Source: JAICJC01 sp963757605 (GTDB taxonomy: Bacteria; Actinomycetota; Thermoleophilia; Gaiellales; JAICJC01). Taken from it: DNA of 64,000 bases. The notes beneath the pieces were generated by a model that was given only the letters and a program-made list of their open reading frames with translations, did no database searches and was not told the origin of the DNA. The DNA is taken from contig CAVWSF010000005.1 in assembly GCA_963757605.1 (NCBI GenBank), forward strand, positions 558,001 to 622,000, given 5' to 3'. Below are positions 44,306 through 51,747 of the stretch, piece by piece. How positions within the stretch are numbered: position 1 is the stretch's first letter; each line of letters starts with the position of its first letter. A program made the position numbers and the translations under genes.

Positions 44306-44842
44306 ATGCGGGCTACCCCCTTCGTCCTGGTCGTCGCGGCGGTCGCGGCGACCGGGGTCGCGCCGGCCGCCGGAGCGCACACGGTGCGCGGGCCTGCCGC
44401 GCGCCACTGCGTCGTCTGGATCGCCCCGACCAGCGGCCGCGCGCCGTCCAAGATGTCGAAGCTGCGCTGCTACGCGCGGTTCTCGCACGCGCTTCGAGTC
44501 GCACGTGGACCGGCCCCACGTGGCTTCCCCGACCCCAGGACGGGCGTCGTCCCCCACGCCAGCACGCTGATCTCGACCGACTACAACCTTGCCAACATGA
44601 CCGGGGCGTCCCTGACCTGGACCGTCTCGAACACCGCCGGCTGCAACGGCGGCTTCCAGTACTCGGCAGCCAGCATGCCGGCCGGCTGGAACGACCACGC
44701 CTCGTCGGCGAAGTCCGCCCACGGCTGTGCGCACAACCGCCACTTCCACGACACGAACTTCGGCGGGGCGGTCGTCAACTGCACCTGCGACACGATGGGC
44801 GCCATGAACAACCAGACGTCGAGCGAGACCTGGAGCGAGTGA
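44306..44842 (+). CDS. Secreted beta/gamma-crystallin-like protein
   Basis: A 178-residue exported protein: signal peptide about 1-24 (ending AAGAHT) and a C-terminal region with two crystallin-type motifs, STDYNLANMTGASLTW and HDTNFGGAVVNC, separated by MPAGWNDHASSAKS (compare the WND.xSS signature). Six cysteines could form disulfides. The family includes I36 peptidase inhibitors and calcium-binding proteins. AAAGGAG precedes the ATG. A TAGGAT hexamer about 120 nt upstream may be its promoter. Confidence 0.65.
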   Translation: MRATPFVLVVAAVAATGVAPAAGAHTVRGPAARHCVVWIAPTSGRAPSKMSKLRCYARFSHALRVARGPAPRGFPDPRTGVVPHASTLISTDYNLANMTGASLTWTVSNTAGCNGGFQYSAASMPAGWNDHASSAKSAHGCAHNRHFHDTNFGGAVVNCTCDTMGAMNNQTSSETWSE

Positions 44843-44933
44843 CGACGGCCGCCGGGGGGCCGCCCACCGGCCCCCCGCCGACGCCGGCACGTCCGCCCTG
44901 TCACACCCGCGGGTGGAGCGGCACCTCATAGAT

Positions 44934-45452
44934 ATGGGGCGCGACCGCGATTCGAGGCGCCTCGAGGAGCTGTTCTCGCAACACGAACGGGAGTTGGGGC
45001 GTTTCATTGCGCAACTCGTCCACAGTCGCCAGCTCGCAGACGATCTGGTACAGGAGACGTTCCTCGCGGCCTGGCGCTCTCGCGCAGACCTCGAGGAGGT
45101 GCGCGACCCGCGGGCGTGGCTCTACGGGATCGCCCGCAACCGCGTGCTCATGTACCTCCGCGGGTGGCGGCGCGCCATCGCCGCCTACGAGCGGTTCGTG
45201 GAGCGCAGCGTCCCGATTCCGCAGGACGAGGCCGACGCCTACGCGGTGCGCGACCTCATGGCCCGGACCCTCTCACCGGACGAGCGCGCGGTGATCGTGC
45301 TCTTCCACCTGCACGGGTTCCGGGCCGACGAGATCGCCGACATCTCCGGCAAGTCGCACGACGCCGTCCGCAAGCAGCTCGAGCGGGCACGCGCCAAGCT
45401 CGCCCGCGCCCATGCCGGGCCGGGCGACATCGGAGCCGGGGTGGGTGGATGA
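44934..45452 (+). CDS. ECF-type RNA polymerase sigma factor
   Basis: A 172-residue sigma-70 factor with region 2 (LADDLVQETFLAAWRSRADL, about residues 38-57; DPRAWLYGIARNRVL) and region 4 helix-turn-helix (LHGFRADEIADISGKSHDAVRKQLERA, about 125-152). The ATG at 44934 is preferred to a GTG at 44913. Its stop overlaps the next gene by ATGA, implying a sigma/anti-sigma-like operon. Confidence 0.9.
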   Translation: MGRDRDSRRLEELFSQHERELGRFIAQLVHSRQLADDLVQETFLAAWRSRADLEEVRDPRAWLYGIARNRVLMYLRGWRRAIAAYERFVERSVPIPQDEADAYAVRDLMARTLSPDERAVIVLFHLHGFRADEIADISGKSHDAVRKQLERARAKLARAHAGPGDIGAGVGG

Positions 45453-45922
45453 GCGATCTCGAGCACCAGGTCGACAGGATCGTCGCCCCTCTGGGCGGGA
45501 TCGCACCGGCGACGCGCGGCTCGGGCCGCCCCGTGGCGCGCCGGCATGCGATCCTGGGCGTCGCCGTCGCGGTGCTCATGGCGGCGGTCGCGTTGGGCAC
45601 CACATGGGCGGTGCTCGACGCGACCGCAACGCCAGACGAGGGGCCGGCGTCGCCGGGCCAGCCGCTGGCGTGCCTCGGCGTCGTCGGCGGCACGGCCGCG
45701 CACGCCGAGCAGGTCGTCAAGGCCGCCGGGTACACGTTGGAGTGGCGGCTGCTCGTCTACGCCGAAGACGGGAACCCCCAGTCGGACAGGGTCGCGAGCC
45801 CGCCCCCCGACGCCGTCGTCGAGCAGGTGGCCGTGGGGACGGAGGGTCAGCTCATCATCCTGACCCACGCGGCCACTGACCCGAACGCCCCGCCGCCCGT
45901 CGCGCCGCCGCCGTGTCCGTGA
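45449..45922 (+). CDS. Single-pass membrane protein, probable partner of the ECF sigma factor
   Basis: A 157-residue protein: about 30-residue cytoplasmic head, one membrane helix (about 33-55) and an outer domain of about 100 residues. It lacks the HxxxCxxC zinc motif of classical anti-sigma factors. The outer part (CLGVVGGTAAHAEQVVKAAG; QVAVGTEGQLIILTH) loosely resembles a PASTA domain. A role as anti-sigma factor is inferred from the 4-nt overlap and topology. Confidence 0.65.
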   Translation: MSDLEHQVDRIVAPLGGIAPATRGSGRPVARRHAILGVAVAVLMAAVALGTTWAVLDATATPDEGPASPGQPLACLGVVGGTAAHAEQVVKAAGYTLEWRLLVYAEDGNPQSDRVASPPPDAVVEQVAVGTEGQLIILTHAATDPNAPPPVAPPPCP

Positions 45923-46587
45923 TCACCACGGTCGCCATCTTCACGCGCCTTCGCCTCTTCCAGGAGCTCCTGTCCTCGTTCGTCGGCGCCCGCCCGGAGT
46001 TCGCGGTCATCGCCGTCGCGGCGAGCGAGATGGAGGCGACGCGGGTGGTCGTGGCGCAGCGGCCGGACGTGATCCTGATCGATGCCGGCCTGCCCGGGGT
46101 CTGGAACGTGGCCGACGCCGCCGTCCAGGCGGGCGTTCGCACGATCGTGTTCGGCCTGGCCGACAACCCGCACCCGATCGAGAGCGCGAGCCGCCACGGC
46201 TGCCGCGACGTGCTGCTCACCTCGGCCACCGCGCACGACGTCGTGGACGCGCTCGAGCACGCCCGCCGGCCGGCGCCGCAGCCGGCGGAGCGCCCCGTGG
46301 CGGCGGGGATCGCGGCGCTCACGTACCGCGAGCTCGACGTGCTGAAGCTGGTCGCGCTCGGGCTCAGCAACAAGGAGATCGCCGCCGAGCTCACCGTCTC
46401 GGTGCCGACGGTGAAGACGCACATCCACAACCTGCTCCACAAGCTGGGCGCACGCCGCCGCGGAGACGCCGCCTGCCTCCTGCACGTCGCCGCGAGCGCG
46501 GCGGTCGTGGAGGCACGCACCGTGCGCCACCTCGGCGTCGTCGGCCGCGAGCCGCGCGACGAGCGCGCGCGGCTTCCGGCGGGATGA
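45913..46587 (+). CDS. LuxR-type regulator with atypical receiver domain
   Basis: A 224-residue protein with a receiver-like N-terminal domain and a LuxR helix-turn-helix (LTYRELDVLKLVALGLSNKEIAAELTV, about residues 140-164). The aspartate expected for phosphorylation is present (VILIDAGLPG), but the acidic pair is missing (VAIFTRLRLF instead of a DD motif), so magnesium-dependent phosphorylation is doubtful. GTG at 45913 or 45919; the latter gives a GTGA overlap. No kinase is adjacent. Confidence 0.82.
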   Translation: MSVITTVAIFTRLRLFQELLSSFVGARPEFAVIAVAASEMEATRVVVAQRPDVILIDAGLPGVWNVADAAVQAGVRTIVFGLADNPHPIESASRHGCRDVLLTSATAHDVVDALEHARRPAPQPAERPVAAGIAALTYRELDVLKLVALGLSNKEIAAELTVSVPTVKTHIHNLLHKLGARRRGDAACLLHVAASAAVVEARTVRHLGVVGREPRDERARLPAG

Positions 46588-46785
46588 GAGGATGAGGGCC
46601 CGCCTCCATCGAATCTCCACCCAATCTCCATCCTCGGAGGCCGAGAACGCCGCCTGGCCCGTGCGAGAGTACGGCGGGGGTGCGCGCCACGCGGTCCCGG
46701 GCTGAAGACGGGCCGCGAAGCGAGCTGGCGCCGGGTGGGCGTATGACCGGCGCCAGCTCGGTTCACCTGCTCGCCGCGCCGGCTG

Positions 46786-46850
46786 GGGTCAGACCCCGCC
46801 TTCGAAGCGTGTCGCCGGTGTCACGGGCGCCGATGCGGGGTCTGACCCCA
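46786..46850. repeat. Inverted pair of REP-like palindromes
   Basis: GGGGTCAGACCCC (about 46786-46798) and GGGGTCTGACCCC (about 46838-46850) about 40 bp apart. The right unit has the GCGCCGATGC extension also seen at 34.3 kb. The TGA in the left core is the stop codon of the MFS gene, and the pair encodes its last residues. Positions are accurate to about one base. Confidence 0.75.
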
Positions 46851-48057
46851 GACGCTGCCGGGCGAGGATGGCGGCCGCCAGCCCCGCGGCGATCGGCTGG
46901 GCGAGCCCGGCGCCGTAGAGCAGCCGGTGCACGCCGACCGGCCCCACGATCAGGCCGGCCAGGAAGGCGCCCGCGGGCACGCCGGCGGCGTTGATCGAGA
47001 CCGTGATCGCGAAGACCCGTCCGTGCAGGTGCGGCTCGACGGCGCGCTGACGGATCCCGAACATCGCGATGATGAACGGCGCCGAGAAGAGGCCGGCCGC
47101 GAACATCGCCGCCATGAGCGTCGGGACCGAGCCGGCCAGCGGGACGATCATGAGCGGGATGCCGTAGAGCGCCGTGAAGAGGACGACGTGGCGAGCGTCG
47201 CTCCCCGGCGGCCGCCGCCAGCCGTATGCCAGCCCGCCGAGGATCGACCCGACCGAGAGCGCCGCCCACATCCACCCCGCCGTCCCCGGCGAGGCGTGCA
47301 GGCCCTCGCGGGCCCACAGCGGCAGGCCGATGGTGAGGCACCCGAGCCCCGCGCCCGAGACGACCATGAGGACGACCGTCGAGCGCAGCTCGGGATGGCC
47401 CGCGACGGTGCGAACGCCGGTCAGGATCGCGGCGAACGGCGCCTCGTCGGTGCGCGGCCGCGACTGCGGCTCGGGGACGCGAGCCGCGGCGATGCCGGCG
47501 ACCAGCGTCGCGACGGCCTGGAGCGCGATCGCGAACGTCGCGCCCACCAGCGTCACGGCCACCCCCGCCAGAGCCGGGCCGGCGACGAAGGCCGCGTCGA
47601 ACGTGATGCTGTCGGCGGCGTTCGCCTGGTCCCAGAGCCGGCGCGGGACGAGCACCGGGACGAGCGAGCGGAAGCCGACCGTCGGCACCGGGAAGGTGAC
47701 GCCGAGGCCGGCGAGCAGGATCAGCTCGGCGATCACCGGCGTCCCGGCCAGCTCACCGAGGGCGATCACGCCTGCCAGGATCGCGGCCCGGGCCATCACC
47801 GTCACGACGATCACGCGCCGGCGGCTCGCGGCCCGGTCGAGCCAGGCACCGACGAACGGGCCCGACGCGATGCCCGGCAGGAGCTGGGCGGCCGCCCCCG
47901 CGCCGGCCACCGCCGGGCTGCCGGTGCGCTCGAGCAGGTAGATCACGACCCCGACCTGGCTCATGGAGTTGGCCATCCGGCTCAGGAAAACGGCCGTGAT
48001 CAGGGACGGGTAGCCGGGCACGCGCAGCAACGCCCTGTACCCGCCGGGTTCCACCAC
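46789..48057 (-). CDS. MFS transporter
   Basis: A 422-residue major facilitator with about 12 membrane segments. It has FVGAWLDRAASRRRVIVVT (motif A-like loop, about residue 70) and a central hydrophilic loop (VPEPQSRPRTDEAPF, about 200). The sequence is of the DHA/MdfA-like or enterobactin-exporter type; substrate unknown. GTG at 48057 (or 48054). The C-terminus (DPASAPVTPATRFEGGV) is encoded by palindromic repeat DNA, so the ancestral end was probably shorter. Confidence 0.85.
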   Translation of the reverse strand: MVEPGGYRALLRVPGYPSLITAVFLSRMANSMSQVGVVIYLLERTGSPAVAGAGAAAQLLPGIASGPFVGAWLDRAASRRRVIVVTVMARAAILAGVIALGELAGTPVIAELILLAGLGVTFPVPTVGFRSLVPVLVPRRLWDQANAADSITFDAAFVAGPALAGVAVTLVGATFAIALQAVATLVAGIAAARVPEPQSRPRTDEAPFAAILTGVRTVAGHPELRSTVVLMVVSGAGLGCLTIGLPLWAREGLHASPGTAGWMWAALSVGSILGGLAYGWRRPPGSDARHVVLFTALYGIPLMIVPLAGSVPTLMAAMFAAGLFSAPFIIAMFGIRQRAVEPHLHGRVFAITVSINAAGVPAGAFLAGLIVGPVGVHRLLYGAGLAQPIAAGLAAAILARQRLGSDPASAPVTPATRFEGGV

Positions 48058-48071
48058 CGCATCGTGCCAGG

Positions 48072-48686
48072 TCAGGCGCGCCGAACGAGCCGGTCGGCCA
48101 CGAGCTCGAGCGCCCGCGCCAGCCGGGGCGCGTTCCCCGGCAGGTGCGGCCACGGGTTGGCGCCGGACGGGTGCGGGAGACAGACGAGCGGGCGGCCGTC
48201 GGCGACCCGGAGCTCGACCCCGACCGCGTCCTCGAGCGCCACGCCCGGAGCCACCTCGGCGAGGGCCAGCGTCCCGACGGCGATCACGAGCGGCGCGTCG
48301 ACGAGCTTCAGCTCGCGCAGGAGCCACGGCCGGCACGTCCGCACCATCGCAGCCGAGGGGCGGACGTCGCTGCCCCCCGGCCGCTTGCCGGGGAAGCACT
48401 TCGCGACCGCGGCGATGTACAGACGGCCGTAGAACTCCTCCTCGGTCCCGAGGCCGGCGGGCTCGAGCCACTCCCGCAGGCGCCGCCCGGCCGGGCCGAT
48501 GAACGGCCGCCGGTCGACGGCCTCGCGGACGCCGGGCGCCTGGCCGACGAGCATGGCGTCGGCCCGGTGAAGGTGGCTGAAGACCGGCATCGACTCGACC
48601 CGGATCCCGGCCTCCACGCACAGCCGGCACGGCTCGAGCCGGCGGTGCAGCTCCTCGATCGATGCGATCGCGTCCCGGTCCGCCAT
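48072..48686 (-). CDS. Uracil-DNA glycosylase family protein (type 4/5-like)
   Basis: A 204-residue protein with the family motif MLVGQAPGVREAVDRRPFIGPAG (about residues 45-67, motif 1 and its extension), LYIAAVAKCFPGKRP and PHPSGANPWPH (motif 3, about 172). Cysteines in EPCRLC and elsewhere could bind an iron-sulfur cluster. It should remove uracil or related bases from DNA. The ATG at 48686 follows the last strong hydrophilic start; the frame upstream shadows ridA. Confidence 0.87.
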   Translation of the reverse strand: MADRDAIASIEELHRRLEPCRLCVEAGIRVESMPVFSHLHRADAMLVGQAPGVREAVDRRPFIGPAGRRLREWLEPAGLGTEEEFYGRLYIAAVAKCFPGKRPGGSDVRPSAAMVRTCRPWLLRELKLVDAPLVIAVGTLALAEVAPGVALEDAVGVELRVADGRPLVCLPHPSGANPWPHLPGNAPRLARALELVADRLVRRA

Positions 48687-48691
48687 GTCGG

Positions 48692-48697
48692 TAGTAT
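48692..48697 (+). promoter_or_regulatory. -10 box of the ridA-like gene
   Basis: TAGTAT, 11 nt before the GTG at 48709. On the other strand the same bases give a GATACT-type hexamer 6 nt before the UDG ATG, so divergent promoters overlap here. Confidence 0.4.
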
Positions 48698-48708
48698 CCG
48701 CGCGTCCC

Positions 48709-49107
48709 GTGAACCGCGCCGGCCGAAACCCGTTCCCGTTCGCCGCCGAGTACGAGTACTCCCAATCGGTCGTCACCGCGGGCGAGCTGGTCTTCGCGGC
48801 CGGCCAGGGCGGGTTCGGCCAGGACGGCGCCGTCGTCGACCCCGACGACGCCGAGGCTCAGATCCGGAAGGCGTTCGCGAACCTCGACGCGGTGCTCCGC
48901 GAGGAGGGCGCGTCGCTCGCGACCGTGGTGAAGATGACCGTCTACCTCGCCAGCGCGTCCGACTACGACGCCTTCAAGCGCGCCCGCCACAACGCGTTCT
49001 CGCCGCCCTACCCGGCTTCGACCGCGATCGTCGCAGGCGGGTTCCTGTTCGACGGGATGCTGGTCGAGATCGACGCCGTCGCCCGGGTCGGCGAGGAGCG
49101 AAGCTAG
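48709..49107 (+). CDS. RidA/YjgF-family enamine deaminase-like protein
   Basis: A 132-residue protein of the RidA superfamily: YSQSVVTAGELVFAAGQGG (about residues 17-35), AFANLDAVLREEGASLATVVKMTVYLA and a C-terminal MLVEIDAVARVG. RidA proteins hydrolyse reactive 2-aminoacrylate; the critical arginine before the EID motif is not evident here, so activity is uncertain. An ATG at 48685 is an alternative start that would overlap the divergent UDG start. Confidence 0.82.
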   Translation: MNRAGRNPFPFAAEYEYSQSVVTAGELVFAAGQGGFGQDGAVVDPDDAEAQIRKAFANLDAVLREEGASLATVVKMTVYLASASDYDAFKRARHNAFSPPYPASTAIVAGGFLFDGMLVEIDAVARVGEERS

Positions 49108-49112
49108 CCCCC

Positions 49113-49937
49113 GTGCGCATCTTCGTCTCGACCGACATCGAGGGGACGGCGGGCATCGTCGACTGGGGCCAGGTGCTCGGCCCGAGCGGCGAGTACGAGA
49201 TGGGCCGGCGGCTGCTGCTCGACGAGGTGAACGCCGCCATCGACGGCGCGGCCGACGGCGGCGCGACGGAGTTCCTCGTGAACGACTCGCACTGGACGAT
49301 GCAGAACATGCATCCGGCCGAGCTCCACGGCGGCGCGTCCTACCTGTCGGGGAAGCACAAGCCGCTCTACATGATGGAGGGCCTCGACGGCGGGTTCGCC
49401 GCCGTCTTCATGGTGAGCTACCACGGCTCGATCGGCCACGAGCGCGCGATCCTCTCGCACACCTACAACCCGAGTGCGATCTGGGAGGTCAAGATCAACG
49501 GGATCGTGACCGGCGAGGCCGGCCTGAACGCGCTCGTGGCGCTGCACCACGGCGTCCCGGTCGCGCTCATCACGGGCGACCAGGCGACGGCCGACGAGGC
49601 CGAGGCGTTCATGCCGGGGATCGAGGCGGTCGTCGTCAAGCGGTCGGTGTCGCGGTTCGCCGCCGAGAGCCTGCATCCGCAGAAGGCATGCGAGCTGATC
49701 CGGGCCGGGGCGCGGACGGCGGTCGAGCGGCTGGGCGAGCTGAAGCCGCCCGCGATCGACGTGCCGCCTGCGATCGAGATCACGTTCCTGACGGCCGACA
49801 TGGCCGAGGCGGCGACGGCGCTCCGCGGCGTCGAGCGCACCGATACGCGCACAGTCACCTTCATCTCGGGCGACCCGCTCCAGGCCTACCGCACGTTCAC
49901 CACCATCGTGACTCTGACCCGGGGCCTGGGCGAGTGA
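49113..49937 (+). CDS. dppA: M55 D-aminopeptidase (DppA-like)
   Basis: A 274-residue zinc aminopeptidase of the M55 family. The N-terminal FVSTDIEGTAGIVDW (Asp8, Glu10 zinc ligands), VNDSHWTMQNMHP, and SYHGSIGHERAILSHTYN motifs are characteristic. It releases D-amino acids from peptides, often in peptidoglycan-peptide recycling. GTG start after a 5-nt gap; the end overlaps the SDR gene by GTGA. Confidence 0.92.
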   Translation: MRIFVSTDIEGTAGIVDWGQVLGPSGEYEMGRRLLLDEVNAAIDGAADGGATEFLVNDSHWTMQNMHPAELHGGASYLSGKHKPLYMMEGLDGGFAAVFMVSYHGSIGHERAILSHTYNPSAIWEVKINGIVTGEAGLNALVALHHGVPVALITGDQATADEAEAFMPGIEAVVVKRSVSRFAAESLHPQKACELIRAGARTAVERLGELKPPAIDVPPAIEITFLTADMAEAATALRGVERTDTRTVTFISGDPLQAYRTFTTIVTLTRGLGE

Positions 49938-50626
49938 GCGGGCGCGTCGCGCTCGTCACCGGCGCGGCGGGCGCGATCGGCGGGGCCATCGTCCGCCGCC
50001 TCGCCGACGACGGCTTCATGACCGCCGGCGCCGACGTCGCGGTGGGCGCCGACTACCGCTGCGACGTCCGCTCCGAGGAGGAGGTGCAGCGGCTGCGCTC
50101 CGAGGTCGAGGGCCGCCACGGCACCCCGTCGCTCCTCGTGAACGTGGCGGGCGCGTTCTTCGAGCACCGCATCACCGAGCTCTCCGTCGAGGACTGGGAT
50201 CTCCTCCTCGACACGAACCTGAAAGGCACGTTCCTCACCTGCAAGACGTTCCTGCCGGCGATGATCGCCGCCGGATCCGGCTGCGTGGTGAACGTCGCCT
50301 CGACGGCCGGGATCAGGGGCGGCCACACCCGCGCGGCCTACTGCGCTGCCAAGGCCGGCGTCGTCAACCTCACCCGCAGCCTGGCGCTCGACCACGGCGG
50401 CGACGGGGTGCGCGTGTGCTGCGTCTGCCCCGGCCTGATCGACACACCGATGGCCGACTGGATCACCTCGCGGCCCGACGCCCTGGCCGAGTTCGAGGAG
50501 TCGATCCCCGCCCGCCGCATCGGCACGATCGACGACGTCGCCGGCGCGGTCTCGTTCCTGGCGTCAGACGCTGCCGACTACATGCACGGCGCCCTCATGG
50601 TCGTCGACGGCGGCGTCTCGGCCTAG
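49934..50626 (+). CDS. Short-chain dehydrogenase/reductase
   Basis: A 230-residue classical SDR. The cofactor motif VTGAAGAIGGAIVRRL (TGxxGxG type, about residue 8) and active-site NVASTAG (Ser about 123) with YCAAKAG (Tyr about 136, Lys 140) are intact, and PGLIDTPM and DGGVSA match the C-terminal signatures. The residue after the second strand (GADVAVGADYRCDV) gives no clear NAD/NADP preference. Substrate unknown. Confidence 0.92.
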   Translation: MSGRVALVTGAAGAIGGAIVRRLADDGFMTAGADVAVGADYRCDVRSEEEVQRLRSEVEGRHGTPSLLVNVAGAFFEHRITELSVEDWDLLLDTNLKGTFLTCKTFLPAMIAAGSGCVVNVASTAGIRGGHTRAAYCAAKAGVVNLTRSLALDHGGDGVRVCCVCPGLIDTPMADWITSRPDALAEFEESIPARRIGTIDDVAGAVSFLASDAADYMHGALMVVDGGVSA

Positions 50627-51747
50627 CTCAGACCGTAGATCCGCTCGGAGTTCTCGTGCAGGATCAGGTGCGCGAGCTGTCGGGCCTCGGCGGCCGACAT
50701 GTCGCCCAGGATGACCATGTCGCCGAGCGCCGCGCCCAGCGCGCGGCGGCCACGCATCGCCCCCAGCCAGTGCTGCTCCGGGAGACCCACCGCGTCTGAG
50801 CTGTAGAGGATCCGCGAGCCGGGCGCGCAGCCCAGCGCCTCGTGCGTGACCGCGTGCAGCTCGCGCGCGGTCAGGAACGGGATGGCGTAGGAGACGTCGA
50901 CGTAGGCGTTCGGGTAGGTCGCTGCCAGCACCGCCAGCTTGCGCGTATACGGGTAGGCGGCGTGGAGCATCACGACCGGCACCTCGGGGAAGAGGCGCAT
51001 GAGCGGCGCGAGCAGGAGCGGATCGGCCAGGACGAGGTTCGCGTCGGAGTCGCCGTAGCCCGTGTGGAACTGAACCGGCATCTCCTGGGCGTGAGCGGCC
51101 TCCATGATCAGCATCACGACATGGTCGACGAGCGCCTTCTCCTGCACCCGGTGGCCGGGCACGAGCCGCGTGCGCTTGAACGCCGCCTTGGCCTCGTGCC
51201 GCTTGGGCTCGGCGATCGCGAGGCCGCTGCGGTAGGCGGCGACGCTCTTCAGGCCGACCACGCCGCGCTCGCGCGCCGACGCCAGGTGCGCGCGCAGCGC
51301 CTCGTCGAAGTCGGAGAACCGCGGGTGCTCGCCGATGAGCCGCGCTGCAACCGTCTCGATCCGCTCGACCCAGCCCACCTCGGCGGCCAGCCGCTTGGCC
51401 GTCTCCTCCCGCGACGACACGGTCTCCGGATCGGGATAGCCGTCGTCGATCAGAAGCCAGGCGATCCCGGCCGAGCGCAGGAAGAGCGCGTCGAGCTCGT
51501 CGCGCGAGCGCTCGGCCCGGGCGGCGAGCACGGCCTCCTCGCCGGGCTCGCACTCCAGCACCTCGGCCACCTGGCGCAGCATCCACAGGTAGTGGGCCGT
51601 CGTCGCCGTGTGGTCGGGCGGGAACGGCTCGCCGGCGCACTCCGAGAAGCGGTGGCGCAGCTCGGCGAGCCGCAGCGGCTCCGAGGTGGCGAGCACGCCG
51701 TGGCAGTGGTTGTCGACGACGGGGATGTCACGGAGGTCAAGCAGCAT
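50623..51747 (-). CDS. Amidohydrolase, FluG N-terminal-like
   Basis: A 374-residue metal hydrolase related to the amidohydrolase half of FluG. It has DNHCHGVL (metal histidines, residues 13-15), QFHTGYGDSD (about 232), VMLHAAYPYTRK (about 263) and YSSDAVGLPE (about 325). It overlaps the upstream glutamine-synthetase-like gene by one base, so the pair corresponds to the two halves of fungal FluG. Role in gamma-glutamyl metabolism is inferred. Confidence 0.87.
   Translation of the reverse strand: MLLDLRDIPVVDNHCHGVLATSEPLRLAELRHRFSECAGEPFPPDHTATTAHYLWMLRQVAEVLECEPGEEAVLAARAERSRDELDALFLRSAGIAWLLIDDGYPDPETVSSREETAKRLAAEVGWVERIETVAARLIGEHPRFSDFDEALRAHLASARERGVVGLKSVAAYRSGLAIAEPKRHEAKAAFKRTRLVPGHRVQEKALVDHVVMLIMEAAHAQEMPVQFHTGYGDSDANLVLADPLLLAPLMRLFPEVPVVMLHAAYPYTRKLAVLAATYPNAYVDVSYAIPFLTARELHAVTHEALGCAPGSRILYSSDAVGLPEQHWLGAMRGRRALGAALGDMVILGDMSAAEARQLAHLILHENSERIYGLS

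Noticed and set aside
46588..46788. AATCTCCA direct repeats as an operator
   Set aside because: Two short copies only, with no promoter geometry and between tail ends of genes.
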